From: Chlamydomonas sphaeroides
Taxonomy: Eukaryota; Chlorophyta; Chlorophyceae; Chlamydomonadales; Chlamydomonadaceae
Direction of reading: 5' to 3'
DNA length: 14,545 nt
NCBI GenBank assembly: GCA_001662425.1
Contig: BDDC01001747.1
Span: 991-15,535, forward strand
A program made the position numbers and the translations under genes. Below the pieces are notes generated by a model, which was not told the DNA's origin, made no database searches, and worked only from the letters and a program-made list of their open reading frames with translations. Numbering within the stretch: position 1 is the stretch's first letter; every line of letters starts with the position of its first letter. This document shows, in pieces, positions 1 through 9,600 of this stretch.

Positions 1-664
1 CCTGGGGTTGCTGCGGAGCTTGTTGCTGACAATCAGGTGGATCAGCTTGCGTGTCCGCATTGGTGCGTAGCTTGGTTTCGGTCAGGACGAAGATGTCTGC
101 TCCCCACTCAGCGGCGTTGGCTAGGGTCTCCCCTTTATGGGCTCGGAGCCCCCGCACGTTCAGTGTCGTGACACGTATATGCTCGGGCCCACGGCCCGGC
201 GGCCGTGGAGTGGTGTCCACGCCGGCCGGGTGGGCGGATGACGCTGGCGCGGGCCTGTTATCGTCGTGCGCTGCCTCTGCGGCGGGCTGCCCTGTTGGGG
301 CGGGCCGAGTGTTGTCGGTCTCCGGGGCCGCGGCGTCCGGGGCTGCGGCCTGTCTCTGGGCAGCTCTCTTGGCGCCTCGCTGCAGAGCGGACATGATGGT
401 TGCTTGGCGCCCTGCCAGGATTTCGGATTCGGTGTTGTATTTGCCCTTCCGCGCGGGTGGCTTGGCCTTCTTGCCTGCAGCACTGCGCGGTTTCGCGGTC
501 GGTGCCTCCCTGCGGTGGCGCGGTGTGGAGGCCCCGGACCCGGGGGCAGGCCCCCGGGCTTGGTCGGGCCCTGTGTGGTTAGCTGGCGGCGCTGCGGCTG
601 GTGCCGGCGGCGGGTTGGTGACTGTACGGGTCACGGTTGCCGCGTGGTGGCTGCTGGAGCAACA
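1..664 (-). CDS. LINE-type non-LTR retrotransposon ORF2, N-terminal part with endonuclease (EEP) domain; runs off left edge
   Basis: A minus-strand frame is open from just after a TGA at 667-665 to the window edge (221 codons); the first ATG in it is at 394-392. The leader is rich in Pro, Ala and Lys/Arg (KKAKPPARKGKYNTESE, then a long PA-rich stretch). It leads into RVTTLNVRGLRAHKGE and WGADIFVLTETKLR, the first two motifs of an apurinic-type endonuclease/exonuclease/phosphatase domain as found at the N terminus of LINE ORF2. The conserved Asn of TLN is at 160-158 and the catalytic Glu of TETK at 79-77, 27 residues apart, close to the L1 endonuclease spacing. The element nicks target DNA to prime reverse transcription. 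The rest of the endonuclease and the reverse transcriptase would lie to the left, unseen. Whether it is intact cannot be judged. Confidence 0.72.
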
Positions 665-2601
665 TCAGCACCCGTGATCTTGACACCTGGGGGCCTGCGC
701 TGTGGGGTTCTGGCTACCGGCCCCCACGTGGCGTGAGCACATGAAGAGCCCATGATGGCGCATGCCGGCGACGACCAGGCCGATGCCCGGTAAGCTGGGT
801 AACGCAAGACGAGCACAACGCCACGTACGCCAAGGGACGTGTTTGAGATGAACAAAACGCCCGTGATGCTACAACGTGTGACCGTGGGCACGGGCTTGGT
901 TTATGTGATGTGGCTTGTGAGTAAAGGGTGTGCCGTGCGGAATTCTATATGCTCTGTTTACATGCCGTGCCTTGAAGCTGTGCCGAAATGCCGTGTGCGT
1001 GTGGCTCCTGTCATGAGAGCCGCCGCCGCTGTGCTGCCTGTTTCCCCTGACCTTTTTTCTGACATTTGCATGTGTGTGCGTTGTCGTTGTGCGCCAGTTG
1101 CGCGAATCTACGTGTGGAGGCAGTAGGCCGTTAGAGCTTGTGTGCATGTGGCTCCTCTATCTATGACCTCGCATGACGTGGATTGCGGTGCGTTCCGGCG
1201 GGTGCTGGCGGCCTCCGCCGACCGCCGCGCCAGCGCGCCCGGCCATGTGCGCCGCGCCGCGCGGCCGTGCTGCTGTACCGGTGGCGAGGAAGCCGCCCTG
1301 GGGCAGAGGCGCCGTGAGCAGCCCAATGGTATTGGGCGGAGGTAATTTAGGTCTTGGGTGGTGGTCGCATTTGGTCATCTTGGTAGCGTGTATATATCGG
1401 CGAGCACGCGGTCATCGGGATGGGGCTCGGCGGGGTTCGGGCGCTCGGCGCCCGCTGTAGCCACGATCATCGCGCGATTTGCCACGCTCTTGAGCAGGCG
1501 GGCAATGGGTTCGGGACCATTCATGGAATCGTTGCGCATCCGGAGACTGTGCGGTCCGTATGCGGTGAGTGGCGCGCTGCGCGAGCTCATCTGCCGGGTT
1601 GGGCCCGTGTGTCCGCTTCCACAGCTGCCAGGGTGTGGTGAGCTGTAGTGTGTGCCTTGGAGTGCTGGTCGGGTGTGGGGGCCGAGCAGCGAGGGCGGCC
1701 CCCGTTAGATGAAGCTGGCGTGCTGAGTCGGTGCTCCCTGTAGTGAGATGAGCGTTTTTTGGAAACCTGCTCTCAATGCTCGTGTGCTGGCAGCGGCTCA
1801 TGTGCTGGCGGCGGCGGCTCCCCACGCGTGAGCCCCAACAGAAGCATGCGCCCCATTGGCTATGCGGCTGGCAGTGCGAGTGGTTGTTGGACGTGGATTG
1901 GCAAGGGAGTGGACCCTATGCTGCGGCCTCGAGTGCACTCCATGGAATGATAGTCATTGCGCGTGACTGCGGCTGGCAGGGCGCGAGGAACGCCGAGTGT
2001 AGGGCCTCTTCTGGCGGACGGCAGGGTGGCAGGGCCGTGCACAGGCCCTTCTTTGGCCGGGAGGAGGTCTCGCGTGAGTGTGCGAGTGTGTGAGTGACGG
2101 TCGGGCATGCAGCGTTAGCGTGAGCCCTCATGGCTGCGGCCGCGCGCCTGGGGAGGCTGGCCGGGTGTCAGCGGTTGCGGCGCTTCATGTGGACAAGGCG
2201 AGGCCGAGCCTGGCTTTCGGCCTCGCACGGTAGTGTGGCGGGATATCTCTGCTGGGGGCCACGTGCAAACGCTGCCTCGCCCCTAGCGAGTCATGATATG
2301 GGCATAGTTGCCACGGGCCAAAGTGAGCTCTGGGCTTGCCTGGGGCGACGAACTGTATGGGCAATTGCGATGAGACATCTGAGCGCGACTGGCGTAGCAC
2401 AGGCCATGAAGACCGCAGTGCCAGTTCACCAATCTCAACGGTTGTCGGGGATGTGGCGCGCACATGCTAGAGCATGCTGTAACTTCGTTGGTGCGTGTCA
2501 CACAGCCGGTGCTGTTTCACAGAAACCCCAGGCCGGCCTTTGCCGCGCAAACGGCAACGCATCTAGATAGATATGCATGGCATGCCGCCTCGAGCCGCTA
2601 A
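665..2601. other. No supported gene; G+C-rich sequence, possibly 5' region of the left-edge LINE
   Basis: Open frames on both strands overlap, are short (60-150 codons) and consist mostly of Arg, Ala, Gly, Pro, His and Cys, as expected from G+C bias. I saw no zinc-knuckle ORF1, reverse transcriptase or splice-linked exons. On the minus strand the stretch lies upstream of the endonuclease frame and could include that element's 5' UTR or a decayed ORF1; its boundary is not visible. Confidence 0.4.
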
Positions 2602-2678
2602 GTTACTGTTACTGTTACTGTTACTGTTACTGTTACTGTTACTGTTACTGTTACTGTTACTGTTACTGTTACTGTTAC
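2602..2678. repeat. (GTTACT)n hexamer microsatellite, about 12.8 copies
   Basis: A 77-bp perfect run of GTTACT reads (AGTAAC)n on the minus strand. It begins 84 bp downstream of the stop codon of the LINE-like remnant on that strand. Non-LTR elements often end in short simple repeats, so this may be the element's 3' tail; a free microsatellite is the alternative. Confidence 0.95.
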
Positions 2679-2762
2679 ACCGCAAAGCGGAGGTCGCCGT
2701 TTCATAGCCAGGGGGGCCATCGGCAAATTAGGTCATAACGGTGCGCTAAGGCCCTCGGTTCC
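2679..2762 (-). other. Putative LINE 3' UTR
   Basis: These 84 bp lie between the stop of the LINE-like frame and the (AGTAAC)n tract. On the minus strand they hold a gggcc/ggccc pair and a small CCGC-TTT-GCGG hairpin just before the repeat tract, compatible with a short structured 3' end recognised by a LINE reverse transcriptase. The function is inference from position. Confidence 0.3.
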
Positions 2763-3148
2763 TCAGCGCTTCATGTCAGTCCGCCTTTTCCACACATCCT
2801 TCAGGTACCGGGCCGCAAGGCTCGGTTCAGCCTCTAGCATCATGCGGCGCATGCCATGGCGTGCAATTTTGAGCGAGAGTATGCTCGTGCTCAGCCCGCA
2901 GCTGGCTATATGCGGGAAATTCGCTAAACACATGTCACACATCTTACGCCGTTAGCACACAGCGCGCACCAGCGTGCCTCCCGCGTCCTGCCACGGGGGC
3001 GGTTGGCCTCAAGGTCCCAGCACCCAAGCCTAAAACGCATGAGCAACTGGTGCAAGGCCAGGGGCGGCATCATACCGGTAGCGGTGGTATGCGTAGGCGG
3101 TGGTATGCGTAGGCGGTGAGTCTCCCCCCATCCAACAAAGATACCGTG
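2763..3148 (-). pseudogene. Frameshifted C-terminal remnant of a LINE ORF2
   Basis: One minus-strand frame is open from 3148 to a TAG at 2926-2924 and reads LALHQLLMRFRLGCWDLEAN, then a Pro/Arg stretch and ARWCALCANG. A second frame, from ATG 2942 to TGA 2765-2763 (59 residues), continues with CDMCLANFPHIASC, LKIARHGMRRMMLEAEPSL and AARYLKDVWKRRTDMKR. Joined with a one-base shift near 2945, this resembles the end of LINE ORF2 proteins: an LMRFRLG..W..N block, a CxxC...HxxxC knuckle, and a helical ..YL..VWKRR terminus. A 16-bp duplication at 3081-3119 further disrupts the upstream frame. I found no YADD reverse-transcriptase motif upstream, so the rest is lost or decayed. Family assignment rests on memory of motif style, not a search. 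Confidence 0.5.
3081..3119. repeat. 16-bp tandem duplication, 2.4 copies
   Basis: The unit gcggtggtatgcgtag occurs at 3081-3096 and 3097-3112 and starts again at 3113-3119. Because 16 is not a multiple of three it shifts the frame of the minus-strand LINE-like remnant. Confidence 0.95.
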
Positions 3149-4185
3149 TCATGCATGGCCGGGGATGCGGGGTCAGGGCTCCCTCCCGGGCCCTCGCCAG
3201 GGAGCCATGGGCTCAATGCGCCGGTCGGCCTGCTGCCGGCCTGCTCCGCACAGCAAGTGCGTGCGATAGCCTCTGCGCCACCGCCGGCCGGTCAGTGACC
3301 CTGACGGCCGCACGCCGTACGGCTGGCTATTGTTTAGATCGAGGTATGACGGCACCCTCCGTGTGCGTGGTGCCGCACACCGGTACCACAGTACGCGGAG
3401 CGAGTCGGGACTCCTCGCTTGGGCCGAGCGTCGTTGGGGACTGTCCGCGTGATCGACTAGCTAGCATGGCATGCCTCGGGCCGGCCTGGGTCCGTGCCCT
3501 GCTCGACCCGGTGTCGTGTCGCAGATCAGGGGCGAGGGGTGAAGGGCCCGCGTGCCCGTGTGCCGCGGCGTCAGGCACGAGGAATCGACAATGTAGATTC
3601 GGCATCCGGGGGCGGACTGGCTGACTAGCCCTGATTCGCACACAGGGCGCACAGCGAGCATTGCACAACGGGCACAGCTGCAAGGATGCACATTGAACCA
3701 CTGCGGATCGTGGAGCTCGGAGCTCAGCTCACGAAGGGGTCCGCCGAGGGAAGACCACAGTTACCACAGGTCTCAAACGGGGCTCGGCTGCGCTTGTGTT
3801 GATGTGCGTCTCCCGACGGTGCGAGGCTGTGAAGCTGTGAGGCGGCGGGCCGGCCACCCTGCGGACGGGGATGGGGTTACATCGGAAGGCAGAACCAATG
3901 CGCCTTGTTGCAATGCTCGGCCCAGGCAATACACAATGGGGTACGGCACCGCGCAGGTCTCCGCCCACCAGCCTCGGGCGCCCCCAAGCCCTGCACTTGC
4001 TTGCTGTGATACACGCTTAGCAGCACATATGATGCATACCTGCACGCAGCATAGCGCTACACCGCTGAGTGTCAAAGTCCCCAGCTCACCATCCCCTTTT
4101 TGCAGCTACCGCCGCGCACGGCCTTTTGGTGCGCGGCCGCCGCGGCCTTGCGGTGAATTAGGTGTGGATTATTGCCTGCCGGGAC
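3149..4185. other. No supported gene
   Basis: Several open frames up to 174 codons occur on both strands with Arg/Pro/Cys/Ala-biased composition and no motif I recognise. On the minus strand this would hold the upstream part of the LINE-like remnant, but no YADD or other reverse-transcriptase motif was found in either orientation. Confidence 0.4.
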
Positions 4186-4648
4186 CTAATGTATGCGGCT
4201 GAGCAGCCTAGGCTCAGCGCTTGGAACTCCGCCGGCGCCGCCCCAGATGCGGGGGCGTCCTGCAGGGTGCCGCGCCGGAAGCTGTGGCTGCTCTCGCCCG
4301 CCGGCGTACTCGCCGCCCATGGCCCCCAGGTGCGTGCAGCCGCATGCGCATGCCCAGCCAGCGCCGAGGGAGGCGCTCAGGGCGCAATAATACTTGAAGC
4401 CCTTCCAGTCCGCGCGAAAGCAAGGCCGAAACAGCAGGTTTACCACACCGGCGCCCGGCGGGGGCGTGTCGGCTGCGTGCACCTGCTGTCGTCAGCTCCA
4501 GGTACAGCAGGGCCAGCGTCTCGGCGAAGCTGAACTCATCAGGCCGGCTGGGCTCGGGGCCCGAGTAGATGGGAGCCGCCCGGCGGCCCCGGCAGGTCTT
4601 GGTGCCCCGCAGCGACACGCAGAGCTCCGCAGGCAGCCGCCGCACCAC
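4186..4648 (-). pseudogene. Coding-like fragment of unknown family, frameshifted
   Basis: From 4648 one minus-strand frame reads ELCVSLRGTKTCRGRRAAP, then IYSGPEPSRPDEFSFAETL and ALLYLELT. After about 4490 that frame turns into Arg-rich noise, while a second frame (4482-4186) reads VVNLLFRPCFRADWKGFKYY followed by a Gly/Ala/Cys-rich stretch (ALSASLGAGWACACGC). The mixed residue composition looks more like real protein than the surrounding open frames. No intron with usable sites bridges the two, so a one-base frameshift is the simplest reading. I do not recognise the family; it may be part of a decayed element or of an unannotated gene with a sequencing error. A stop lies directly upstream of 4648 and no ATG start is seen. 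Confidence 0.3.
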
Positions 4649-5520
4649 ACGTTATGTATGGACCTTGGCTGGCTGGGCGTGCTGGGAGGCGTCTATCCTG
4701 TCCCCTCCTCCCAGCATGCTCTCATTTCCTGACATATCCCGATACCTCTTGTCGATTTGCGCATCCTCTACAGGGTCAGCGGCATGCCCCGCCAGCTGAT
4801 CCCAGCCCGCCCATGCTACGTGCTGCGGCTGCCCGTGGCGGCACCTGCCGTGTGGACGCCGGGTGGACACAGGGCAATGCGTGTCGCGGTCCGCAGCAGC
4901 AGCGACGGAGACAGACGAGCTTCGTGCATTCAATGGGCATGCCCCAACAATGTCGTTTGTAGCAGCAATACGATTTGCAACAGAAGCTCACACTCAGACG
5001 CAGATCATTGTCTGGAGCGTTTGCAAGCGAGATGCTTGGTTGACCTAGTTGACCGCATGACAGACTAGACAGATTCAGCAGCTCACGCAAGTCAATAAGC
5101 TATGAAAAGGACGCTCCAGCGGGCCTCACACACACGACACCCAGGTAGGCTATCTAGCTAGGTAGCCTGGGCCATGCCCTGCTGGCGGTGCGCCCGGACC
5201 TCACTTGACCTCGATACATTGCTCAACACCACACCGGAATACGCATTTATGACGGCTTTGTATACGCGACACCCTGCACAGGCACGTTACAATGGCTACA
5301 CGCTGGCTGTACAAGTCAACGAAGAAAACGAACAACACTGCCGGCACCCGACGGCACCCGACGACATCACCGCAACTCCGAGACCGTAAATCATCCACGC
5401 ACTACATGCATACAACGCAAAACTTGCAACACAGATATTTTTTGTAGACATCAATAGCAGCATACCAGCTAGCTACACGGTGCGCATAGCAGCTGCAGCT
5501 GCTATTGTGCGTCGTCGCCG
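4649..5520. other. No supported gene; intergenic
   Basis: Only short overlapping frames with no recognisable motif. The base composition becomes less G+C-rich from about 4900. It contains the small palindrome at 5148-5167 and a minus-strand TGTAA at 5291-5287 that could serve the gene to the right. Confidence 0.4.
5148..5167. repeat. Imperfect 20-bp palindrome
   Basis: GGCTA-tctagctagg-TAGCC reads nearly the same on both strands, with CTAGCTAG at its centre. It is short and has no neighbour suggesting a function. Confidence 0.5.
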
Positions 5521-5525
5521 TTACA
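5521..5525 (-). terminator. Candidate polyadenylation signal TGTAA
   Basis: TGTAA is the established polyadenylation signal of Chlamydomonas nuclear genes. The first minus-strand TGTAA after the stop codon is here (ttaca on the plus strand), giving a 3' UTR of about 640 nt, a normal length for these algae; a second one lies at 5291-5287. The motif is short, so this is only a candidate. Confidence 0.35.
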
Positions 5526-6159
5526 CCGGCTCTGGCCCCACCCACGGCAAAGCCCTTGACTCCAGGCGGGTCATCACCGTGGCGCAGCGTCCATTAAGGC
5601 GCCCATCCATCAAGCGGTTGTCGACCTGTGGAGGAGTAGGAGGAGTTTGGCAGGGGCGGGCATGGGGCAGCGATGATAGCTAGGCAGGAGTGACGAGCCT
5701 TGCCGTACATCCCGGCCAGGCAGCGAGCGGCCAGCAGCGGCTGCTTGAATTGAGCGAGTAGCTCACGCATGCATGCAAGCCAGGGGTGGCAGCTGACGGC
5801 GGCAGCTCGTGGCGGGGGCGCATCTCGCTATGTATGTCTGCCGTACGTGTATGTACTGCAGCAGTCTACCCGCTTTGGCTGACGCCAAACAAGCAAGCAT
5901 GGCAGGCCGTGGAGAGCTAGCTCGAAAGAGGACTTACTGACAACGTCTGTACTTGTTGTGGCGAGGGCCATGTTGAGACATGTTAGACGGGCTTGGGGCG
6001 CTTGCCGCCGCCCCCCCTGCACATACATGGACGTGAACGGGAGTGCGCTGCATCAGCAGTCGCGCGTCCATATGTGGCCAATTATCAGAAATACCGGCCG
6101 CTGCAATTATTGCGGATCGATCTGTTAATCTATTGAGTGTAGCAAACAGTTAACCAGCC
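5526..6159 (-). other. Probable 3' UTR
   Basis: No coding pattern continues below the stop in the frame of the rod exon. The stretch is less G+C-rich than the gene near the stop (attatt-rich around 6080-6130) and reaches the first TGTAA at 5525. It contains a good cryptic donor (GTCA then GTAAGT) near 5938-5932, so further splicing in the 3' region cannot be excluded. Confidence 0.4.
5983..6016 (-). other. Possible alternative last exon
   Basis: The stop TAA of the rod exon (6162-6160) lies inside a good donor, GTAAGG, starting at 6163. A pyrimidine/CAG acceptor (gtatgtgcag) ends at 6017. Splicing 6164 to 6016 would replace the ending TGK with TGKGGGGKRPKPV and stop at 5985-5983. It is frame-compatible and gives a basic Gly-rich tail. 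There is no independent evidence that it is used; it could equally be 3' UTR. Confidence 0.25.
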
Positions 6160-6636
6160 TTACTTTCCGGTCGGTGGTGGCGAGGGGCTGGGAGCGGGTG
6201 GCGAGGGCAAAGGCGGCAAGGGGCGGGGTGACGGCTGCGGGCTTGGGGGTGGCATTGGACTGGGCGAGGGCGGTGGGTTGGGGGATGGCTGCGGGCTGGG
6301 CGGTGGCAGTGGGCTGGGCGAGGGCGGCGGGTTGGGCGAGAGCGGTGGTGTAGGGGAGAGAGGTGGGTTGGGCGAGGGCGGTGGTGTAGGGGAGAGAGGT
6401 GGGTTGGGCGAGGGCGGTGGTGTAGGGGAGAGAGGTGGGCTGGGCGAGGGCGGCGGGCTAGGGGGAAGATCCGGCTGCCTCAGGATTGTCGCATTGGTGG
6501 CTGCCGCCAGGGCTTCAAGCGTCTGCGGCGGCCGAGGCGGCGGGCGGGGAGGGCGCGGCGGAGTGCTGGGGGTGGCCGGGGGATCCACCACGCCGGGCTG
6601 GTTTGGGGGGCTCGGCGGCGGCGAGGGCGGCAGCGG
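6160..6636 (-). other. Hydroxyproline-rich (Ser-Pro) C-terminal rod
   Basis: About 158 residues of VPLPPSPPPSPP, then PSTPPRPPRPPPRPP, a short non-Pro break (LEALAAATNATILRQPD, with an NAT sequon), and about 100 residues of SPPPSP, SPNPPL and SPTPPP units up to the stop at 6162-6160. In volvocine algae such (SP)n/(PPSP)n stretches are hydroxylated and arabinosylated to form stiff polyproline-II rods of wall and matrix proteins (established for hydroxyproline-rich glycoproteins and pherophorins). Here the rod is C-terminal instead of separating two globular domains; no pherophorin C-terminal domain follows in frame. Confidence 0.85.
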
Positions 6637-9600
6637 CACTTCCTCAAAGGTGGTCACAGCGAAGTCAATGGCGAGGGCGGGCTCGCCGGTCTGCAGGCCG
6701 CGACGTGTGGCACCAGCCCACACAAGGTCGTCCAGAGCCTCCAGCAGCGCTGCCTCGTTCTGCTGCGCAGCCTGCACGGCCTCCGCGTCAAGCGGCTGCG
6801 GCTGCCCAATCAGGGCCACGCTAGCCAGACCCATGCGGCGGAGGGCCGACGCCACGGCGTGGGGCAGCAGGCGGTCTGCTTCAACCGCAGGCAGGATGAC
6901 GGAGGACTGCTGTGCGTTGTGTGCTGTGGTGTCGTCATCATGAGCAGCGGTAGCTTGAAGGGCGCGGCGGCTGCCACGGCGGCGCACTGGCAGCCGGACG
7001 GTCGTGCCGTTGTAGATGACCTCGCGGATGGTCACGTCTGTCACGGGGATGCCCCATGCTGCAAAGGCGAACGACAGTGAGGGGTTGGTGGGACGAGGGC
7101 GGGCGGGGAGCTCAGCACCATATGGGCAAACAAGGGCAAGAGCGAGGGCTCTTTCAAGGCAGCTGGATGGCCACGGCGATTGTGCTCCTTGGACGCCGAC
7201 ACTCACCCTGTGTAAGCGGGGCGATTGCACGGGGACCACGCACAAGGTATGGGCGCAGCGCACATATATGGAGGGATCAGCGCGCACACAAGGGTCACTG
7301 GCCAGCAAGAAGCAGGGAGCAGGCGACTGCGGCAACGAAGCACCCTGACAAAATAGAATCAGCAGCCAGCACCTGAGCTAAGGTAGCACATGCGTCGGCA
7401 GCAGCGGCGTGCCGGTCAGCTCCCTACTCGCCTGGGCGACTTGCATCTTGAAGCTCTCGACGAACGCGAGGAGGCCAATCTGCGTGGTGGAGTGCCAACG
7501 CATACACCGCCCGCCCCCTGTCAGTGCGTGAGGGTTGCTTGCCGCGACGTGCCGTGACAGGCAACTTGCTTGAGGCAACCGAACAAGCAGCTCGCTCGCT
7601 TGCCAGTGTGCGCTAGCTGCTGCCTCTTGCTTTTCCACAGCCGGCTCAAACAGACTGCTTACCTCGTCCAGGGTTCCATCGACAATCAAATCAGCAATAA
7701 GAGGGGCGTTGAAGCTGGCGCTGTACTGTGTGGTGACGGCGGTGATGCCAGGCGGCAGCGGCGGAGGCATGACTGACGGCGGGGGCAGCGGGACAGCGCA
7801 CGGCAAGGAAGAATGGTTGATCAATTGAGAAAAGCAAAGGCACGGCACCGTTGTGGTCCCTAGCAGCAGCAGCACGTCATGTGTGTTGTAAAGTGCAGCA
7901 CTTCGTTGTCTGTGGACCCCCGCACCTGGTGGCGGCGGGTTGATGATGACCGGTCCTGCATGTGAGTCGGTCATGGGAAGATTGAATCTAAATGCTTTTA
8001 CATATGCAGACGTAGCGTATGTCAACCTAACGCAACACATATGCATGAGGTGACTACTGTACGCGGTTGAGAGGGACGATGCAAGACAAGACGCAGGCAG
8101 GGCGGACCTCGGTACTGGCTGCTATGTTGAACACCCTTAACCGCGATCGCCAGCTTACTCGCAATCCTGATATCTGCACGCCCGCGCGCGCGCATTCACA
8201 CCATCCACACATCCGGTCCATTCCTTCCAGGTGCGTGGGACACAGATCGCCACCTTTCCCTGCTGATCTCCCTGCGGCCATTCGTCTGAGCTAGCCCCAT
8301 CGAAATCGCGCTGCCTCACCACCCACCGGACAGAGCGCCGTACACCAAGACCTCGTGGAAATGTAAGTAGGCGCCTGCGCATGTAAGTGTAGGACGCAGG
8401 CGATGGAGCGTATTCGCCCCCAGGACGTGGCTAGCTGGCAAAGCATCCGCCCGGCCCCACGATCTAATATCTAGCCTCTGGCGGTGGCTGGTCGGGCAGC
8501 CCCCACGCCCTGCTGCTCATCGAACACGTGATGAGGTGACACCGACTGCCCTGGCTCCAACGCTCACCCGGCTTCTCATTCTTGATCACAACGAAGCGGC
8601 CGAGAATCGCTGGATCCTGATATTACGCCGCAGGTTCGAGCAGGGCAGTAAGTGCGGAATTATTTCTTGAGTCCCAATCGCAGTCCCAAGGAAGACGCCA
8701 TCAACACGAAGGCCGCCGAGCAGGTGCTGGTGAGACCAGGGCCGGGCGATGCTGGGCGACCACCGACATCTACACCATCTGAGATGCACGGCTGCAGCCA
8801 GCGGGCAGGGCAGCACATGCGCGGCGAGTGGGCTTACCAGGGGTACCTCGAGGATGCGGTTGCCGGTGCCGACCAGCCGGGGGCCAACCGCGAGGTTCTC
8901 AGTGCCGGGGCCGGTGGGGGCTGTCGGGATGTTGCCGATGCGCAGGGTGCCGTCAAGAGCCGCAAGCGCGGAGGTGGCGTCGCTGAGGTGGACAGAGCAT
9001 GGGTTGAGTGGGCCGATCATGAGAGGCAGGTTTGAGTCCACGTCCGTACGGTGGTTGCAGCTGTGTTTTATATCAATCAATGACGTACCTGTCCTGTGTG
9101 TCACGGTTGTGAATCACGACCTGCCGTGCGGGGCGCGGACACGCACGTGTATGGGCTTGCATGCACGCAGCTATGTCCTTTGTATCGCACAGAGGTGCGC
9201 AGTGGTCCGCTGCGAGCTTGCTTCACACTGATAGACCTGCCTCATGTCGAACACAGCGCGCACGTGCGCACGAGCAAGGCAGGCATGCAGCTGAGGCGGC
9301 ATGTCCTGCTTACCCGAGACACCAGGTAGCCGGCCTCCAAATCAATCGACAGCCAGGTGCGATTGGTATCGTCTGTGTGGCAGAGGTCCGTCAGGTTGCC
9401 ATTGTTGCAGTTCTGCGCCGGGCATGAGCACGACCGGATAGACCGGATGCAGAACGGCGGTGGGCGTGGGGACTCGTACGTTCCCACCCACGGCCTGCTC
9501 TCTTTGATGAATCAATGTGGGCTCTGCGTGCTTGTCAACCATTATTTCTACGTCCATCTGTTGCATGTAGATGATTGATGGATGGGGGCAGTGTGGGGTG

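Noticed and set aside
51..677. Plus-strand 208-residue open frame at the left edge
   Set aside because: It is antisense to the endonuclease frame, has low-complexity Ala/Gly/Arg/Ser composition and no motif; the minus strand has recognisable endonuclease motifs.
2130..2570. Plus-strand 146-residue open frame
   Set aside because: Composition is typical of random high-G+C frames, there is no recognised motif and no supporting splice or context signal.
2602..2678. Telomere-type repeat
   Set aside because: GTTACT does not match the TTTTAGGG repeat of Chlamydomonas or other known telomere units and the tract is internal.
3100..3624. Plus-strand 174-residue open frame
   Set aside because: Arg/Cys/Gly-rich with no motif; its start overlaps the antisense of the LINE-like remnant.
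3149..4700. Reverse transcriptase domain upstream of the LINE-like remnant
   Set aside because: No YADD-type motif was found on either strand in this stretch.
6278..6943. Plus-strand 221-residue Gly-rich open frame
   Set aside because: It is the antisense of the Ser-Pro rod; its Gly-Gly-Gly pattern is simply the complement of proline codons.
7378..8046. Single 222-residue minus-strand frame as a gene
   Set aside because: It strings together three exons and two introns; the spliced reading continues the upstream domains with phase kept, while the intron parts lose any pattern.
8586..9104. Minus-strand 172-residue frame as a complete protein
   Set aside because: Only 8982-8838 is F5/8C coding; the flanking parts are intron sequence bounded by clear GT and AG sites.
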